The translations under genes and the position numbers were made by a program. Under the pieces are notes generated by a model. The model was given only the letters and a program-made list of their open reading frames with translations, was not told where the DNA came from and did not search any database. From a virus: DNA of 33,750 nt. This document shows positions 22,929-29,542 of the stretch, piece after piece. Location: positions 1 through 33,750 of the IMG/VR virus record IMGVR_UViG_3300042563_002531, one strand, 5' to 3'. Within the stretch, counting starts at the first letter, position 1; every line of letters starts with the position of its first letter.

Positions 22929-23953
22929 TTTGAAACCTGTTTTATATAAATCTTGTTGGTCACATCGTCTTGATTTTTGACAGTAACTGTGGCACGATCT
23001 TGTATCAAGATGATTTCATAACCACGTTCTTTATTTATCAGTATTGTTGCAGCTTGAGTTATCTGCCTATCAATCTGCCATTTATCACCTTTGTCAATAA
23101 CATACACTTGTGTAAAAGCATTGAAACCAACTTTGAAGGTGTTCATCAATAAAAAGTCCAATTCATTAGTCAAGTAATCAGAATCAAGAGCATTGATGTT
23201 CAATTCATTGAACGATAGATCATCTTTCCAAACAGGAACATCAAGTGCATTACGATCAAGTTCAACAAATGCCAGAGGATCATTTGCTGTTAGATTTTCA
23301 TCAATTAACTGGCGAATGATTTCTTTTGGTGGGCTCACGATCAACATATTGTCTATCGCAGACTCGGTCAACTTCAGCAACACAGGTTTCATAGGTTTTA
23401 CCTCAGACACGGAAACATGTGTTGCTTGAAATGCTTGCGTAAGTACAACCGATCCCATCGCGCTACTCACTTCAATCTCTCCAATAGAACCGTCAGCGTT
23501 GGGTAAAAGAATTACCATAGATTGACCAATTTCGTCCACGGTCATAGTAAACGCCGTACCACGAACCGCGACTGTAGCTGTCGGTGTTTTTATATTAACG
23601 TTTTTATTATTCTCTTTCGCTATGCCACCAGATGCATAACGCACTGTGCCCAAAGCTACGCGCATGGCCAGCTTGCCTGTACCTTTGGATTTTGGATCAT
23701 ACACAAAATCATCTATGACCAAACGTGAGTGTTCAGTCACCCGGACTTTAGTGTCGTCTTCAAACGTAATTCCTATTACACCTCTAGCAGTTTGAATACT
23801 GTCCATAGCCTCAACGCCAACATTCATTTTGGCGTCTACTTTTGATTTGCTACGGACAATTTCTGCGCTACCTTTCTCCTCAGTAACTTTGCCGATTGAT
23901 GCGTATGAATTAGTGCTGAATAATAGTATGAGTAGTGCCAGAACCCGTAACAT
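22925..23953 (-). CDS. Secreted FecR-domain protein
   Basis: 342 aa. Signal peptide MLRVLALLILLFSTNSYASI with probable cleavage after YAS. FecR domain: GSAEIVRSKSKVDAKMNVGV, TFEDDTKVRVTEHSRLVIDD, KTPTATVAVRGTAFTMTVDE. The C-terminal ~170 residues are acidic and of unknown fold. FecR proteins beside CHASE2 cyclases are a recurrent pair in proteobacteria, where the periplasmic FecR domain may pass a signal to the sensor. The start lies 44 bases inside the curlin gene. Confidence 0.85.
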   Translation of the reverse strand: MLRVLALLILLFSTNSYASIGKVTEEKGSAEIVRSKSKVDAKMNVGVEAMDSIQTARGVIGITFEDDTKVRVTEHSRLVIDDFVYDPKSKGTGKLAMRVALGTVRYASGGIAKENNKNVNIKTPTATVAVRGTAFTMTVDEIGQSMVILLPNADGSIGEIEVSSAMGSVVLTQAFQATHVSVSEVKPMKPVLLKLTESAIDNMLIVSPPKEIIRQLIDENLTANDPLAFVELDRNALDVPVWKDDLSFNELNINALDSDYLTNELDFLLMNTFKVGFNAFTQVYVIDKGDKWQIDRQITQAATILINKERGYEIILIQDRATVTVKNQDDVTNKIYIKQVSK

Positions 23954-24617
23954 TTAGCGTCACTATGTTAGGTGTTGTTGTTCCATTCTGAGTGATTGAA
24001 ACTACGTTTTGTGAGCCAATGATTGTGCTGGTTATCTTATGTCCTACTGTCGTTGATGTTCCGTTCGCGCCGGATTGTGTTGTAGTGTATGTGTTTGAAT
24101 CGCCAGTAATTGTTATGTTATTTTCAACATACTTACTATTGATTGTGCTGGTGATTGCGTTACTGTTACCTACAGCAAGTAAATTGTAATTGTAGTTTCC
24201 AGCATTTGCAGTTGAGCCGAATGTCCAATTCGTGGTGTTGTTATCACCAGTCAATGTGAGATTCATTGATCCTGCGTTTGTGCCGAAGATACCCATCGTC
24301 ATTGTTGTGCTGTTTGTGCTTCCGGTTTGTATAATGTTTGCAGTTGAGTCACCACCGATGAAGTTGCCTACGATGATGTTGTTCATACCGTCCTGAACAA
24401 TTGTTAAGTCCATAGCGTTTCCGTCTATGATAAACGCAGGTGTGACAAGATCGGCTCGATCACCGACTTTGTTTCCTGAGCCTGTTTGTGTAATGCTGAC
24501 TGTAGAATTGTCCGCATTCGTCTGATCAATATACACTGAGTTGTCACCACTTGATTGTGCAAAAATGTTGGTGACGAATAATAAAGACATGATACCTAAA
24601 AGTATTGTCTTTTTCAT
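23910..24617 (-). CDS. Curlin-repeat (CsgA/CsgB-like) secreted amyloid subunit
   Basis: 235 aa from MKKTILLGIMSLLFVTNIFA at 24617, with GGAG 10 bases upstream; a longer frame from 24656 would spoil the signal peptide. After cleavage (FAQ) the protein is Asn/Gln/Ser/Thr/Gly-rich with curlin-like strands: NSVYIDQTNADNSTVSITQT, DLTIVQDGMNNIIVG, NNITITGDSNTYTTTQSG, NVVSITQNG. Such repeats stack into beta-solenoid amyloid on the cell surface. The repeat count is irregular, more so than in E. coli CsgA. The N-rich composition is unlike every neighbour gene. Confidence 0.85.
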   Translation of the reverse strand: MKKTILLGIMSLLFVTNIFAQSSGDNSVYIDQTNADNSTVSITQTGSGNKVGDRADLVTPAFIIDGNAMDLTIVQDGMNNIIVGNFIGGDSTANIIQTGSTNSTTMTMGIFGTNAGSMNLTLTGDNNTTNWTFGSTANAGNYNYNLLAVGNSNAITSTINSKYVENNITITGDSNTYTTTQSGANGTSTTVGHKITSTIIGSQNVVSITQNGTTTPNIVTLNVTGSGTTHTIIQH

Positions 24618-24622
24618 TGGAT

Positions 24623-25420
24623 TTATTCTCCTAATTGTAGTTGTTTGAATTGCCAAAGTCCTTTTCGCTGTCCCTGATATACCAGTTCTTCAACAGCCAA
24701 ATCTATTGCTGCTTTTACTGCATATATTCCAGGTTCAGTGGATGTGCTACCTATCTCACCCTCAAAAGAGGTTCTTCCTTGGTCATAAAATTTGAATGTC
24801 GATAATGACGTTGCAACACTCAAAATTGTTTTCTGTGTGTTGACTGTCAATATGACTTCACCTGTTTGTACGTTCACTGCTCTAAGTGAGACTGTGACCA
24901 TATCTTCCTGATACTGTGTCATAGGTCCTACGCCCAAATATCTAACACCAAATCCACCTGTCCGCTTGTTCGTATCATACGAAACAATTGATCCTTCAAT
25001 AATCATACCTGCATACAAAATAGGACGAAGTATGTTTGGTTCCCTAGCTTCATCTCTCGCACTGCGAATTAGTTGACGCTCTTTCAGTAAGTTATCTAAA
25101 CCTACTCGCTCAACAATTCTAAACCATTTGCCGTCACCAACATCAGATAGTGCTTTCAACAATAAAGACTCCGCACCCTGTGTTACTGCGGAAGAAAGTT
25201 TAGCGATTATTGCACTGTCCTTTCTCTGTCCAGTCTTATCAGTGAATGCATACACAGCAACCACGATAGGTTGACCAGTTTCAGGTTCAGGAAAAGGAAC
25301 CTTAAATTTAGTTGGTGCCACCTGTTCAGCTTCTTTAGGTTCAAACTGAATTGGCCATGCCGCGCAGCCAGTCAATGCAAGCACCATAAAAGCTGCTAAT
25401 ATAATTTTTATAAGTGTCAT
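24623..25420 (-). CDS. csgG: CsgG-like outer-membrane curli secretion channel
   Basis: 265 aa (E. coli CsgG 277 aa). Lipoprotein signal with lipobox LTGC, Cys19 lipidated. The body matches CsgG: IVVAVYAFTDKTGQRKDS, GAESLLLKALSDVGDGKWFR, IVERVGLDNLLKERQLIRSA, GFGVRYLGVGPMTQYQEDMV, TVSLRAVNVQTGEVILTVNT. CsgG forms a nine-fold pore for unfolded curli subunits. It shares one base with the csgF stop and lies 5 bases before the curlin ATG. Confidence 0.93.
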   Translation of the reverse strand: MTLIKIILAAFMVLALTGCAAWPIQFEPKEAEQVAPTKFKVPFPEPETGQPIVVAVYAFTDKTGQRKDSAIIAKLSSAVTQGAESLLLKALSDVGDGKWFRIVERVGLDNLLKERQLIRSARDEAREPNILRPILYAGMIIEGSIVSYDTNKRTGGFGVRYLGVGPMTQYQEDMVTVSLRAVNVQTGEVILTVNTQKTILSVATSLSTFKFYDQGRTSFEGEIGSTSTEPGIYAVKAAIDLAVEELVYQGQRKGLWQFKQLQLGE

Positions 25421-25860
25421 TAGAATTTGAATTGGCCAACTGGAATTATAATCTCAGTCACAGAACCGTCCGAAGAGGTTACCATCAAATTTATGTCACT
25501 ATCAGTTTTGAAATATTTTATTGTGTTGTCACCCACGGTGACTTGCCCAGAACTTTGTGGATTTTCACCAAAAAGATTATTCACCAACTGTGATGATAGT
25601 TGAGCATACACTCGACTTTCAAAATTGTTTAGAAATTTCTGGAGATTTGTGTTCTTGGCTTCTGCGGCCGCGTCTTTTGCGGCCTGCAATTTTGTAGATT
25701 CTGCGGCATCTCGGCGTGTTCGCTCAGTATTTTCTATAGTCTGAACATGGGAAGAATAACCGATACCAGTAAATGCGGGAGATTTGAACTGGAAAGCCAA
25801 TTGTGCATGTGTGGAAATGACCACCATGCACAGAAATAGGGAAATTATTACACTCTTCAT
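25420..25860 (-). CDS. csgF: CsgF-like curli assembly factor
   Basis: 146 aa (E. coli CsgF 138 aa). Signal peptide MKSVIISLFLCMVVISTHAQ. The mature start LAFQFKSPAFTGIGYSS matches the CsgF segment that plugs the CsgG pore. LQKFLNNFESRVYAQLSSQL and the C-terminal beta strands (DGSVTEIIIPVGQF) are also typical. It is the first gene of the operon. CATAAATA just upstream puts a late start at or near the A of the ATG, and no ribosome binding site is seen. No csgE is visible in the window. Confidence 0.9.
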   Translation of the reverse strand: MKSVIISLFLCMVVISTHAQLAFQFKSPAFTGIGYSSHVQTIENTERTRRDAAESTKLQAAKDAAAEAKNTNLQKFLNNFESRVYAQLSSQLVNNLFGENPQSSGQVTVGDNTIKYFKTDSDINLMVTSSDGSVTEIIIPVGQFKF

Positions 25861-25865
25861 TTTGG

Positions 25866-25873
25866 TATTTATG
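25866..25873 (-). promoter_or_regulatory. Possible late promoter for the curli operon
   Basis: CATAAATA on the minus strand (one mismatch to TATAAATA). By T4 spacing, transcription would start at about 25860, the A of the csgF ATG, giving a leaderless message. Confidence 0.45.
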
Positions 25874-25891
25874 CAAAATGAACGTGATGAT

Positions 25892-25966
25892 TGGTCCGGC
25901 GTAGAGGAATCGAACCTCTATTGAGTGCTTAGAAGGCACCTGTATTATCCATTATACTAACGCCAG
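25892..25966 (-). tRNA. tRNA-Arg(TCT)
   Basis: Acceptor CTGGCGT/ACGCCGG, A73, encoded CCA. Anticodon loop CTTCTAA. T-arm GAGGTTCGATTCCTC. Reads AGA. Confidence 0.92.
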
Positions 25967-26050
25967 CCATTTTGAAACACACTAACGGACATAGCCTGTT
26001 GGATGCGGCCTGCCTAACTGAACCAACTTCAGCAATGTATTTCAAAATGG
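25967..26050 (-). ncRNA. F1: structured RNA with long terminal helix
   Basis: The ends pair over 15 bp (25967-25981 with 26036-26050; CCATTTTGAAA and TACA side). One pair is U-G only on the minus-strand RNA and would be a C-A mismatch on the other strand, which fixes the direction. The interior can form CTGAA-GTTGG-TTCAG. It lies between the Ro-like gene and tRNA-Arg and resembles F2-F4 in its CCAT..ATGG ends. Confidence 0.6.
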
Positions 26051-26068
26051 AGACTCGTTTGAGTCTCC
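26049..26068 (-). terminator. Hairpin after the Ro-like gene
   Basis: GGAGACTC/GAGTCTCC, perfect 8 bp with a 4-base loop, 11 bases past the stop. Only a short T-run (ATTTTG) follows, so it may be a weak terminator or a 3'-end stabiliser. Confidence 0.55.
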
Positions 26069-26079
26069 CGCAATATTTA

Positions 26080-27519
26080 TTACAATACTGCGTATCGGTC
26101 GCTCAGGATGGTTTTCAACATCACAGACTCTGGTGTAAAGTCTTCCAGATCACCTGCAAGCAATGGCTTGACAACTGCTGGAGAGAAACCAGACACAAGT
26201 GCGGTACCACTCTTGTCAAACTTCACTGGCGAGTTGCCATATGAAGCATTCAAGTTCCAGAACACAACCTTTGGCAAGGTGTATCCTGCGGCTTCGTACT
26301 TTCGTGCGATCATTTGGATAGCAGAATCATCGTGATTAACACATTGATTGAACTGCATATCTGACAGAATCAATACCATTTCTGGCATTTCATTCTGTGG
26401 AACACCGGCACCTACTGCGGTAGCAAGGATTTTTGCAAATGCCTTGTTCAAGTCGGTGCTCATTTGCCAGGTAGACTTGATCATTTGATCAATCTTTTGG
26501 TTTATGTTACCTTTCAGGTGCAACAACTCAGGGTTAGATGAGAAGGTCAAGAATGTATCCTTGAACTTACCAGTGTTCTTGTCTGCAAGATACAATCCCA
26601 AAGAGACTGCAACTTCCATACATGACAACTTGCTGTTTGAACCGTGTCCACCAGCTGGGGTTGACATAGAACCAGAAACGTCCACCAGAGGTAGGATGTT
26701 TCCATCGCCAACGTAGTTTGGCAGTGCTTCCCATTGCTTTTGGATCAAGTCCAATTCAGTCTTGTCAAACTTCACTCCGTAGGAGTTGATACGACCCTTC
26801 AACACATCATATGGATACACAGCGCCAGCGTTGACTTTTACTTCAACGGTGCGATCTTTTGGATCCTTCATCAACTCAGCAACATACTTACCATATTCTG
26901 GTGTGTTACGGTTGAATGCTTTCTTGTATCGTGCTGATGCAACTGATGGTACGTGTGAGAAGTTGATGGAAGCCCATTCCTTAGCACACATTTGAGTTTC
27001 AACAACTTTAGTCATTTCAACCAAAGACTTACGGTAAAACTTAGGTGACATGCCGAAGAACTTACGAACTTCAACAGCGATTGGACCTTGACGAGGTGTC
27101 CACTTTGCAGCCAAACCATTCTTGGCGCGCAATGCATCGCCCAGCATAGTGTAAGCAGCTTCCTTCATCTCTTTGGTATCAAAGATGAAGATATCGTCCC
27201 AACGTCCCAATTCGGGGACTTTGTGTAACAAAGCCTTAGCAGCCACAGTGTCATTCTTTTCCAGATACTTTAGAATATCACGGAACAATTGACGTTCACC
27301 TGCACCACCACGTGCATCACGCGACCATGCGGCCACGCGAAGTGCTAATTCTTTGTTCTCGGCGAATGCAGCCACGAATGTTGGAATAACATCCTTGCCG
27401 CGGCTTGCACCGATGTTGTAAAACATATCAACCACAGCGTTTGCGGTTGACTTACGTGCCTTCATACCATTTGTGGTACGGGCTTCCTGATTCTTCACAG
27501 CTTCTACGAAAGTTGACAT
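26080..27519 (-). CDS. Ro60-like TROVE/DUF2828-type vWA protein
   Basis: 479 aa. N-terminal TTNGMKARKSTANAVVDMFY, then IGASRG, and the HEAT-like LRVAAWSRDARGGAGERQLF resemble the TROVE/DUF2828 ring of Ro60 and Rsr. From ~272 a vWA domain follows, with complete MIDAS: D280-x-S282-x-S284 (DVSGSM), Thr355 (STDLNKAF) and Asp387 (ILSDMQF). Ro proteins are doughnut-shaped RNA chaperones that bind Y RNAs outside and misfolded RNA ends in the pore. Directly upstream on the same strand lie E1-E3, two of which look like tRNA-mimicking Y RNAs. The family assignment (TROVE against the DUF2828 branch) is from recalled pattern. Confidence 0.82.
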   Translation of the reverse strand: MSTFVEAVKNQEARTTNGMKARKSTANAVVDMFYNIGASRGKDVIPTFVAAFAENKELALRVAAWSRDARGGAGERQLFRDILKYLEKNDTVAAKALLHKVPELGRWDDIFIFDTKEMKEAAYTMLGDALRAKNGLAAKWTPRQGPIAVEVRKFFGMSPKFYRKSLVEMTKVVETQMCAKEWASINFSHVPSVASARYKKAFNRNTPEYGKYVAELMKDPKDRTVEVKVNAGAVYPYDVLKGRINSYGVKFDKTELDLIQKQWEALPNYVGDGNILPLVDVSGSMSTPAGGHGSNSKLSCMEVAVSLGLYLADKNTGKFKDTFLTFSSNPELLHLKGNINQKIDQMIKSTWQMSTDLNKAFAKILATAVGAGVPQNEMPEMVLILSDMQFNQCVNHDDSAIQMIARKYEAAGYTLPKVVFWNLNASYGNSPVKFDKSGTALVSGFSPAVVKPLLAGDLEDFTPESVMLKTILSDRYAVL

Positions 27520-27542
27520 AATAATTTCCTTTCAAAGTCAAC

Positions 27543-27662
27543 AGGTTAAACTTTTTTGCGAAAGACTGTCTTACCATTAGACGAATCACCCCAGGGTGAT
27601 CATGGAATCGAACCATGATTATTCTAGTTATTGTTGCAATAAATTGTTGCGGAACTTAACCT
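27543..27662 (-). ncRNA. E1: Y-RNA-like element with permuted tRNA body
   Basis: Closing helix AGGTTAA/TTAACCT (27656-27662 with 27543-27549), then GTTCCGCAA. Inside, in order: T-arm CATGG-TTCGATT-CCATG (27601-27617), acceptor-like ATCACCC-TG-GGGTGAT (27585-27600, 7 bp closed by two bases), D-arm GTCTAATGGTAAGAC (27568-27582), then CGCAAAAAA before the closing strand. The order is 3' half then 5' half and the acceptor is closed, so it cannot be charged. This is the plan of YrlA Y RNAs. It ends 24 bases before the Ro-like ATG. Confidence 0.75.
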
Positions 27663-27671
27663 AAAAATAAC

Positions 27672-27773
27672 AGAGTAGTTTGATTGCCCCACGGCACATC
27701 ACCAGATTGCCTTTCGGCTGGTTGGTAATGCTGGAATCGAACCAGCTAGTTTTTGTTTTGCTGAACCTACTCT
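27672..27773 (-). ncRNA. E2: Y-RNA-like element with permuted tRNA body
   Basis: Closing helix AGAGTAG/CTACTCT, then GTTCAGCAA. Inside: T-arm GCTGG-TTCGATT-CCAGC (27730-27746), acceptor ATTACCA/TGGTGAT (27723-27729 with 27698-27704, 7 bp, one G-U), joined by ACCA and a GCC-GAAA-GGC hairpin (27709-27718), then D-arm-like GCC..GGC and AATCAAA. The ACCA after the acceptor 3' strand looks like a relic of position 73 plus CCA. The GNRA loop closing the acceptor end recalls YrlA RNAs. Confidence 0.77.
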
Positions 27774-27791
27774 AAAACTTTCAAATACAAC

Positions 27792-27954
27792 AGGATAGTT
27801 TTCTTCTTTTTGTTTACAGTGAGAACACGAAACTCACCTCGTCCGATTGTGTTGGTGATAACAACCTTCAAAGCCCATACAGGCTCCAGTTATTATCCAC
27901 GCCCAGACCAACAGTTACGGCTTTCACCGTTAGTTTGATTGCAGAACCTATCCT
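27792..27954 (-). ncRNA. E3: larger member of the same RNA family, no tRNA parts
   Basis: Closing helix AGGATAG/CTATCCT, then GTTCTGCAA. The 140-base insert folds into ACGG-TGAAAG-CCGT, a long arm TGTTGGT/ACCAACA enclosing GATAATAAC/GTTGTTATC (one G-U) and AGCC/GGCT, and GTGAG/CTCAC. No T-loop or anticodon loop is visible. It is the first RNA after the promoter at 27980-28008. Confidence 0.68.
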
Positions 27955-27979
27955 AAAACTTTTCTCAATTCATAGATGA

Positions 27980-28008
27980 ATTATATCACTAAAAATCTGT
28001 AGAGTCAA
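27980..28008 (-). promoter_or_regulatory. Sigma70 promoter of the E3-E2-E1-Ro unit
   Basis: TTGACT (28003-28008), 17 bases, TATAAT (27980-27985) on the minus strand. The start is expected near 27973, about 20 bases before E3. No other promoter is obvious before the Ro-like gene. Confidence 0.82.
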
Positions 28009-28035
28009 TATCTTGTTTGCATGTTTACCAAATTC

Positions 28036-28110
28036 TGGTGTCTCCAACAGGAATCGAACCTGTATCCGGGACTTAGGAGGTCCCTATTCTGTCCATTGAA
28101 CTATAGAGAC
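28036..28110 (-). tRNA. tRNA-Arg(CCT)
   Basis: Acceptor GTCTCTA/TGGAGAC, A73, encoded CCA. Anticodon arm GGGAC-CTCCTAA-GTCCC. Reads AGG. Confidence 0.92.
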
Positions 28111-28117
28111 ATTGATG

Positions 28118-28194
28118 TGGTACCCTCGGTCAGATTTGAACTGACACTGAATGGATTTTGAATCCATCGCCTCTACCAATTGGGCTACGGGGGC
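28118..28194 (-). tRNA. tRNA-Leu(CAA) with short variable loop
   Basis: Anticodon arm ATGGA-TTCAAAA-TCCAT, T-arm GTCAG-TTCAAAT-CTGAC. Acceptor GCCCCCG/CGAGGGT has a C-A mismatch and a terminal G-U. The variable loop has 5 bases, whereas bacterial tRNA-Leu normally has a long arm. Confidence 0.85.
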
Positions 28195-28197
28195 ATA

Positions 28198-28273
28198 TGG
28201 TGCGGATACTGGGATTCGAACCCAGACTTGAGGAATTTTAAGTTCCTTGCCTCTACCTTTGCGCTATATCCGC
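28198..28273 (-). tRNA. tRNA-Leu(TAA) with short variable loop
   Basis: Acceptor GCGGATA/TATCCGC, A73, CCA encoded. Anticodon arm AGGAA-CTTAAAA-TTCCT, variable loop CAAGT, T-arm CTGGG-TTCGAAT-CCCAG. Again no long variable arm. Confidence 0.9.
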
Positions 28274-28280
28274 AGAATCG

Positions 28281-28355
28281 TGGTGGGTCGTCAGAGAATC
28301 GAACTCTGTTCTTCCGGTTAAGAGCCGGTTACTTCACCAACTAAGTTTACAACCC
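28281..28355 (-). tRNA. tRNA-Lys(CTT)
   Basis: Acceptor GGGTTGT/ACGACCC, A73, CCA. Anticodon loop CTCTTAA between CCGG and CCGG (outer pair A-A mismatch). Reads AAG. Confidence 0.88.
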
Positions 28356-28445
28356 ATTGAAAAACACACTCTTGAACATTCCTTCAACGGTTAGTCGCTG
28401 TCTCCCTTACTACTCGGGCGGATATGTGAATGTGTTTATCAATGG
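28354..28445 (-). ncRNA. F2: structured intergenic RNA between tRNA-Phe and tRNA-Lys
   Basis: CCATTGA/TCAATGG plus, past a T-T mismatch, AAACACA/TGTGTTT. The helix includes the CCA end of tRNA-Phe and the first two bases of tRNA-Lys. About 55 bases lie inside, with no tRNA features. It probably guides or blocks tRNA end processing, or is a small RNA. Confidence 0.55.
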
Positions 28446-28518
28446 TGCCGATACCAAGAGTTGAACTTGGGACACATAGATTTTCAGTCTACTGCTCTAC
28501 CACCTGAGCTATATCGGC
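28443..28518 (-). tRNA. tRNA-Phe(GAA)
   Basis: Acceptor GCCGATA/TATCGGC, A73, CCA. Anticodon loop CTGAAAA. Confidence 0.93.
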
Positions 28519-28522
28519 ATAA

Positions 28523-28596
28523 TGGTGCTCTCACCGAGAATCAAACTCAGGTCTCGCCCGTACCAAGGGCGTGTACTATCACTGTACTATGGGAGC
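28523..28596 (-). tRNA. tRNA-Thr(GGT)
   Basis: Anticodon arm CGCCC-TTGGTAC-GGGCG. Acceptor GCTCCCA/TGAGAGC has one C-A mismatch. T-loop TTTGATT. Confidence 0.88.
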
Positions 28597-28600
28597 GAAT

Positions 28601-28674
28601 TGGTACCTCGTTGGAGAATCGAACTCCCATATCCACCGTGTAAAGATGGCGTTCTACCATTAAACTACCGAGGC
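28601..28674 (-). tRNA. tRNA-Val(TAC)
   Basis: Anticodon arm CCATC-TTTACAC-GGTGG, T-loop TTCGATT, CCA encoded. The TAA stop of the HNH gene lies in its D-arm (28660-28662). Confidence 0.9.
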
Positions 28675-29106
28675 ATTTTTTCGTTTCTTCCACGCAGCTT
28701 TTAGCCTTTCACTCTGCGCTTTTCTGTATTCCTCACTTGAATGATTTTTTGAATTTACATTACCTCTCATGGCGGCTGATGTTTTATCTCGCATTTCCTG
28801 CGACTCATATTTAATCTTTATTGCGTTTGAAATTTTTTCACGGTGTTCATCCGATTTACAAATTCCTTTATTACCTTTGCCGCCAATGGAGGCGCCAATA
28901 GATTGCAACTTCAAAATCAGTTCTTCTTTTCCTATAGAACCGGATAACCCCAACCATGCTATTCTGTCTTCTTCTCTGCCATAAGTCTCATAGAGAATTT
29001 TATGCGCTTCAGCATGTTCTTCGATAGTTAACCGCACAAGATTATTTGGGTCATCTGTGCCGCCGGCATGTCTTGGTAAAATGTGATGGGTGTGATATAT
29101 TGTCAT
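28660..29106 (-). CDS. HNH homing endonuclease with NUMOD-type repeats
   Basis: 148 aa. The HNH core is at the very start: THHILPRHAGGTDDPNNLVR, then LTIEEHAEAHKILYE. The C-terminal half has NUMOD3-like DNA-binding repeats (SDEHREKISNAIKIKYESQE; SEEYRKAQSERLKAAWKKRK). AGGAGGA precedes the ATG. The frame runs 15 bases into tRNA-Val and takes its stop there. Directly upstream lies an orphan tRNA 5' half. Free-standing homing enzymes of this kind spread among phage tRNA and intergenic sites. Confidence 0.85.
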   Translation of the reverse strand: MTIYHTHHILPRHAGGTDDPNNLVRLTIEEHAEAHKILYETYGREEDRIAWLGLSGSIGKEELILKLQSIGASIGGKGNKGICKSDEHREKISNAIKIKYESQEMRDKTSAAMRGNVNSKNHSSEEYRKAQSERLKAAWKKRKNASVV

Positions 29107-29127
29107 AGTTCCTCCTACACATATTTA

Positions 29128-29154
29128 GCATTTTCTACCGCTGAGTTAGTGGGC
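29128..29154 (-). pseudogene. Orphan tRNA 5' half
   Basis: GCCCACTAACTCAGCGGTAG on the minus strand has a 7-base acceptor strand, linker and D-arm with the GG of the D-loop, then breaks off. No partner 3' half (AGTGGGC with T-arm) is found before the HNH gene or after it. It was probably cut off by insertion of the HNH gene. Confidence 0.6.
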
Positions 29155-29164
29155 ATTATATAAC

Positions 29165-29262
29165 AGGATAGTTGTTTTGCAGAGGGAATTGAACCCTCAA
29201 GTTTTGATTAAAAGTCAAATTGGTCACCATGACCGTGCGTTATTTTTTGCTGTAACTATCCT
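29165..29262 (-). ncRNA. E4: family member with Lys anticodon arm and T-arm
   Basis: Closing helix AGGATAG/CTATCCT, then TTACAGCAA. Inside: hairpin GGTCA-TGG-TGACC, anticodon arm TTTGA-CTTTTAA-TCAAA (TTT, Lys), ACTT, T-arm GAGGG-TTCAATT-CCCTC, then GCAAAACAA. There is no tRNA acceptor (only GCA/TGC) and no normal D-arm. A true tRNA-Lys(TTT) exists at 31773-31849. Confidence 0.7.
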
Positions 29263-29268
29263 AAAACT

Positions 29269-29343
29269 TGGGGAGATGTACGGGAATTGAACCCGTGATA
29301 GCGGAATCACAACCCGCGGTTTTACCACTAAACTAACATCTCC
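29269..29343 (-). tRNA. tRNA-His(GTG)
   Basis: Encoded G-1, acceptor GAGATGT/ACATCTC, C73, CCA: the His identity G-1/C73. Anticodon arm GCGGG-TTGTGAT-TCCGC. Confidence 0.92.
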
Positions 29344-29348
29344 ATAAC

Positions 29349-29422
29349 TGGTGCGGGGTAAGAGAATCGAACTCTTGTCTTAACGTTGGCAACGTTAGGT
29401 CCTACCATTAAACGAACCACGC
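29349..29422 (-). tRNA. tRNA-Gly(GCC)
   Basis: Anticodon arm TAACG-TTGCCAA-CGTTA. Acceptor GCGTGGT/ACCCCGC has a T-C mismatch. CCA encoded. Confidence 0.9.
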
Positions 29423-29429
29423 ATAAATC

Positions 29430-29503
29430 TGGAGCGGGGTGCGAGAATCGAACTCGCAACTCTTACTTGGAAGGAAAGTGTTTTACCACTAAACTAACCC
29501 CGC
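29430..29503 (-). tRNA. tRNA-Gly(TCC)
   Basis: Acceptor GCGGGGT/ACCCCGC, T73 as usual for Gly. Anticodon loop CTTCCAA with one T-T mismatch in the stem. T-arm GCGAG-TTCGATT-CTCGC. Confidence 0.9.
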
Positions 29504-29542
29504 AAAATCCCATTTGACGATATGGGCATCGGGGTCCGGCGT

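Noticed and set aside
27576-27760. An ordinary tRNA split by an intron across E2 and E1
   Set aside because: The 5' half in E2 and 3' half in E1 give 6 acceptor pairs, but their anticodon-stem strands do not pair; each element is self-consistent alone with a full closing helix.
29509-29526. Hairpin CCCAT/ATGGG as a terminator after the YkuK-like gene
   Set aside because: Only 5 bp with an 8-base loop and a broken T-run; too weak to claim.
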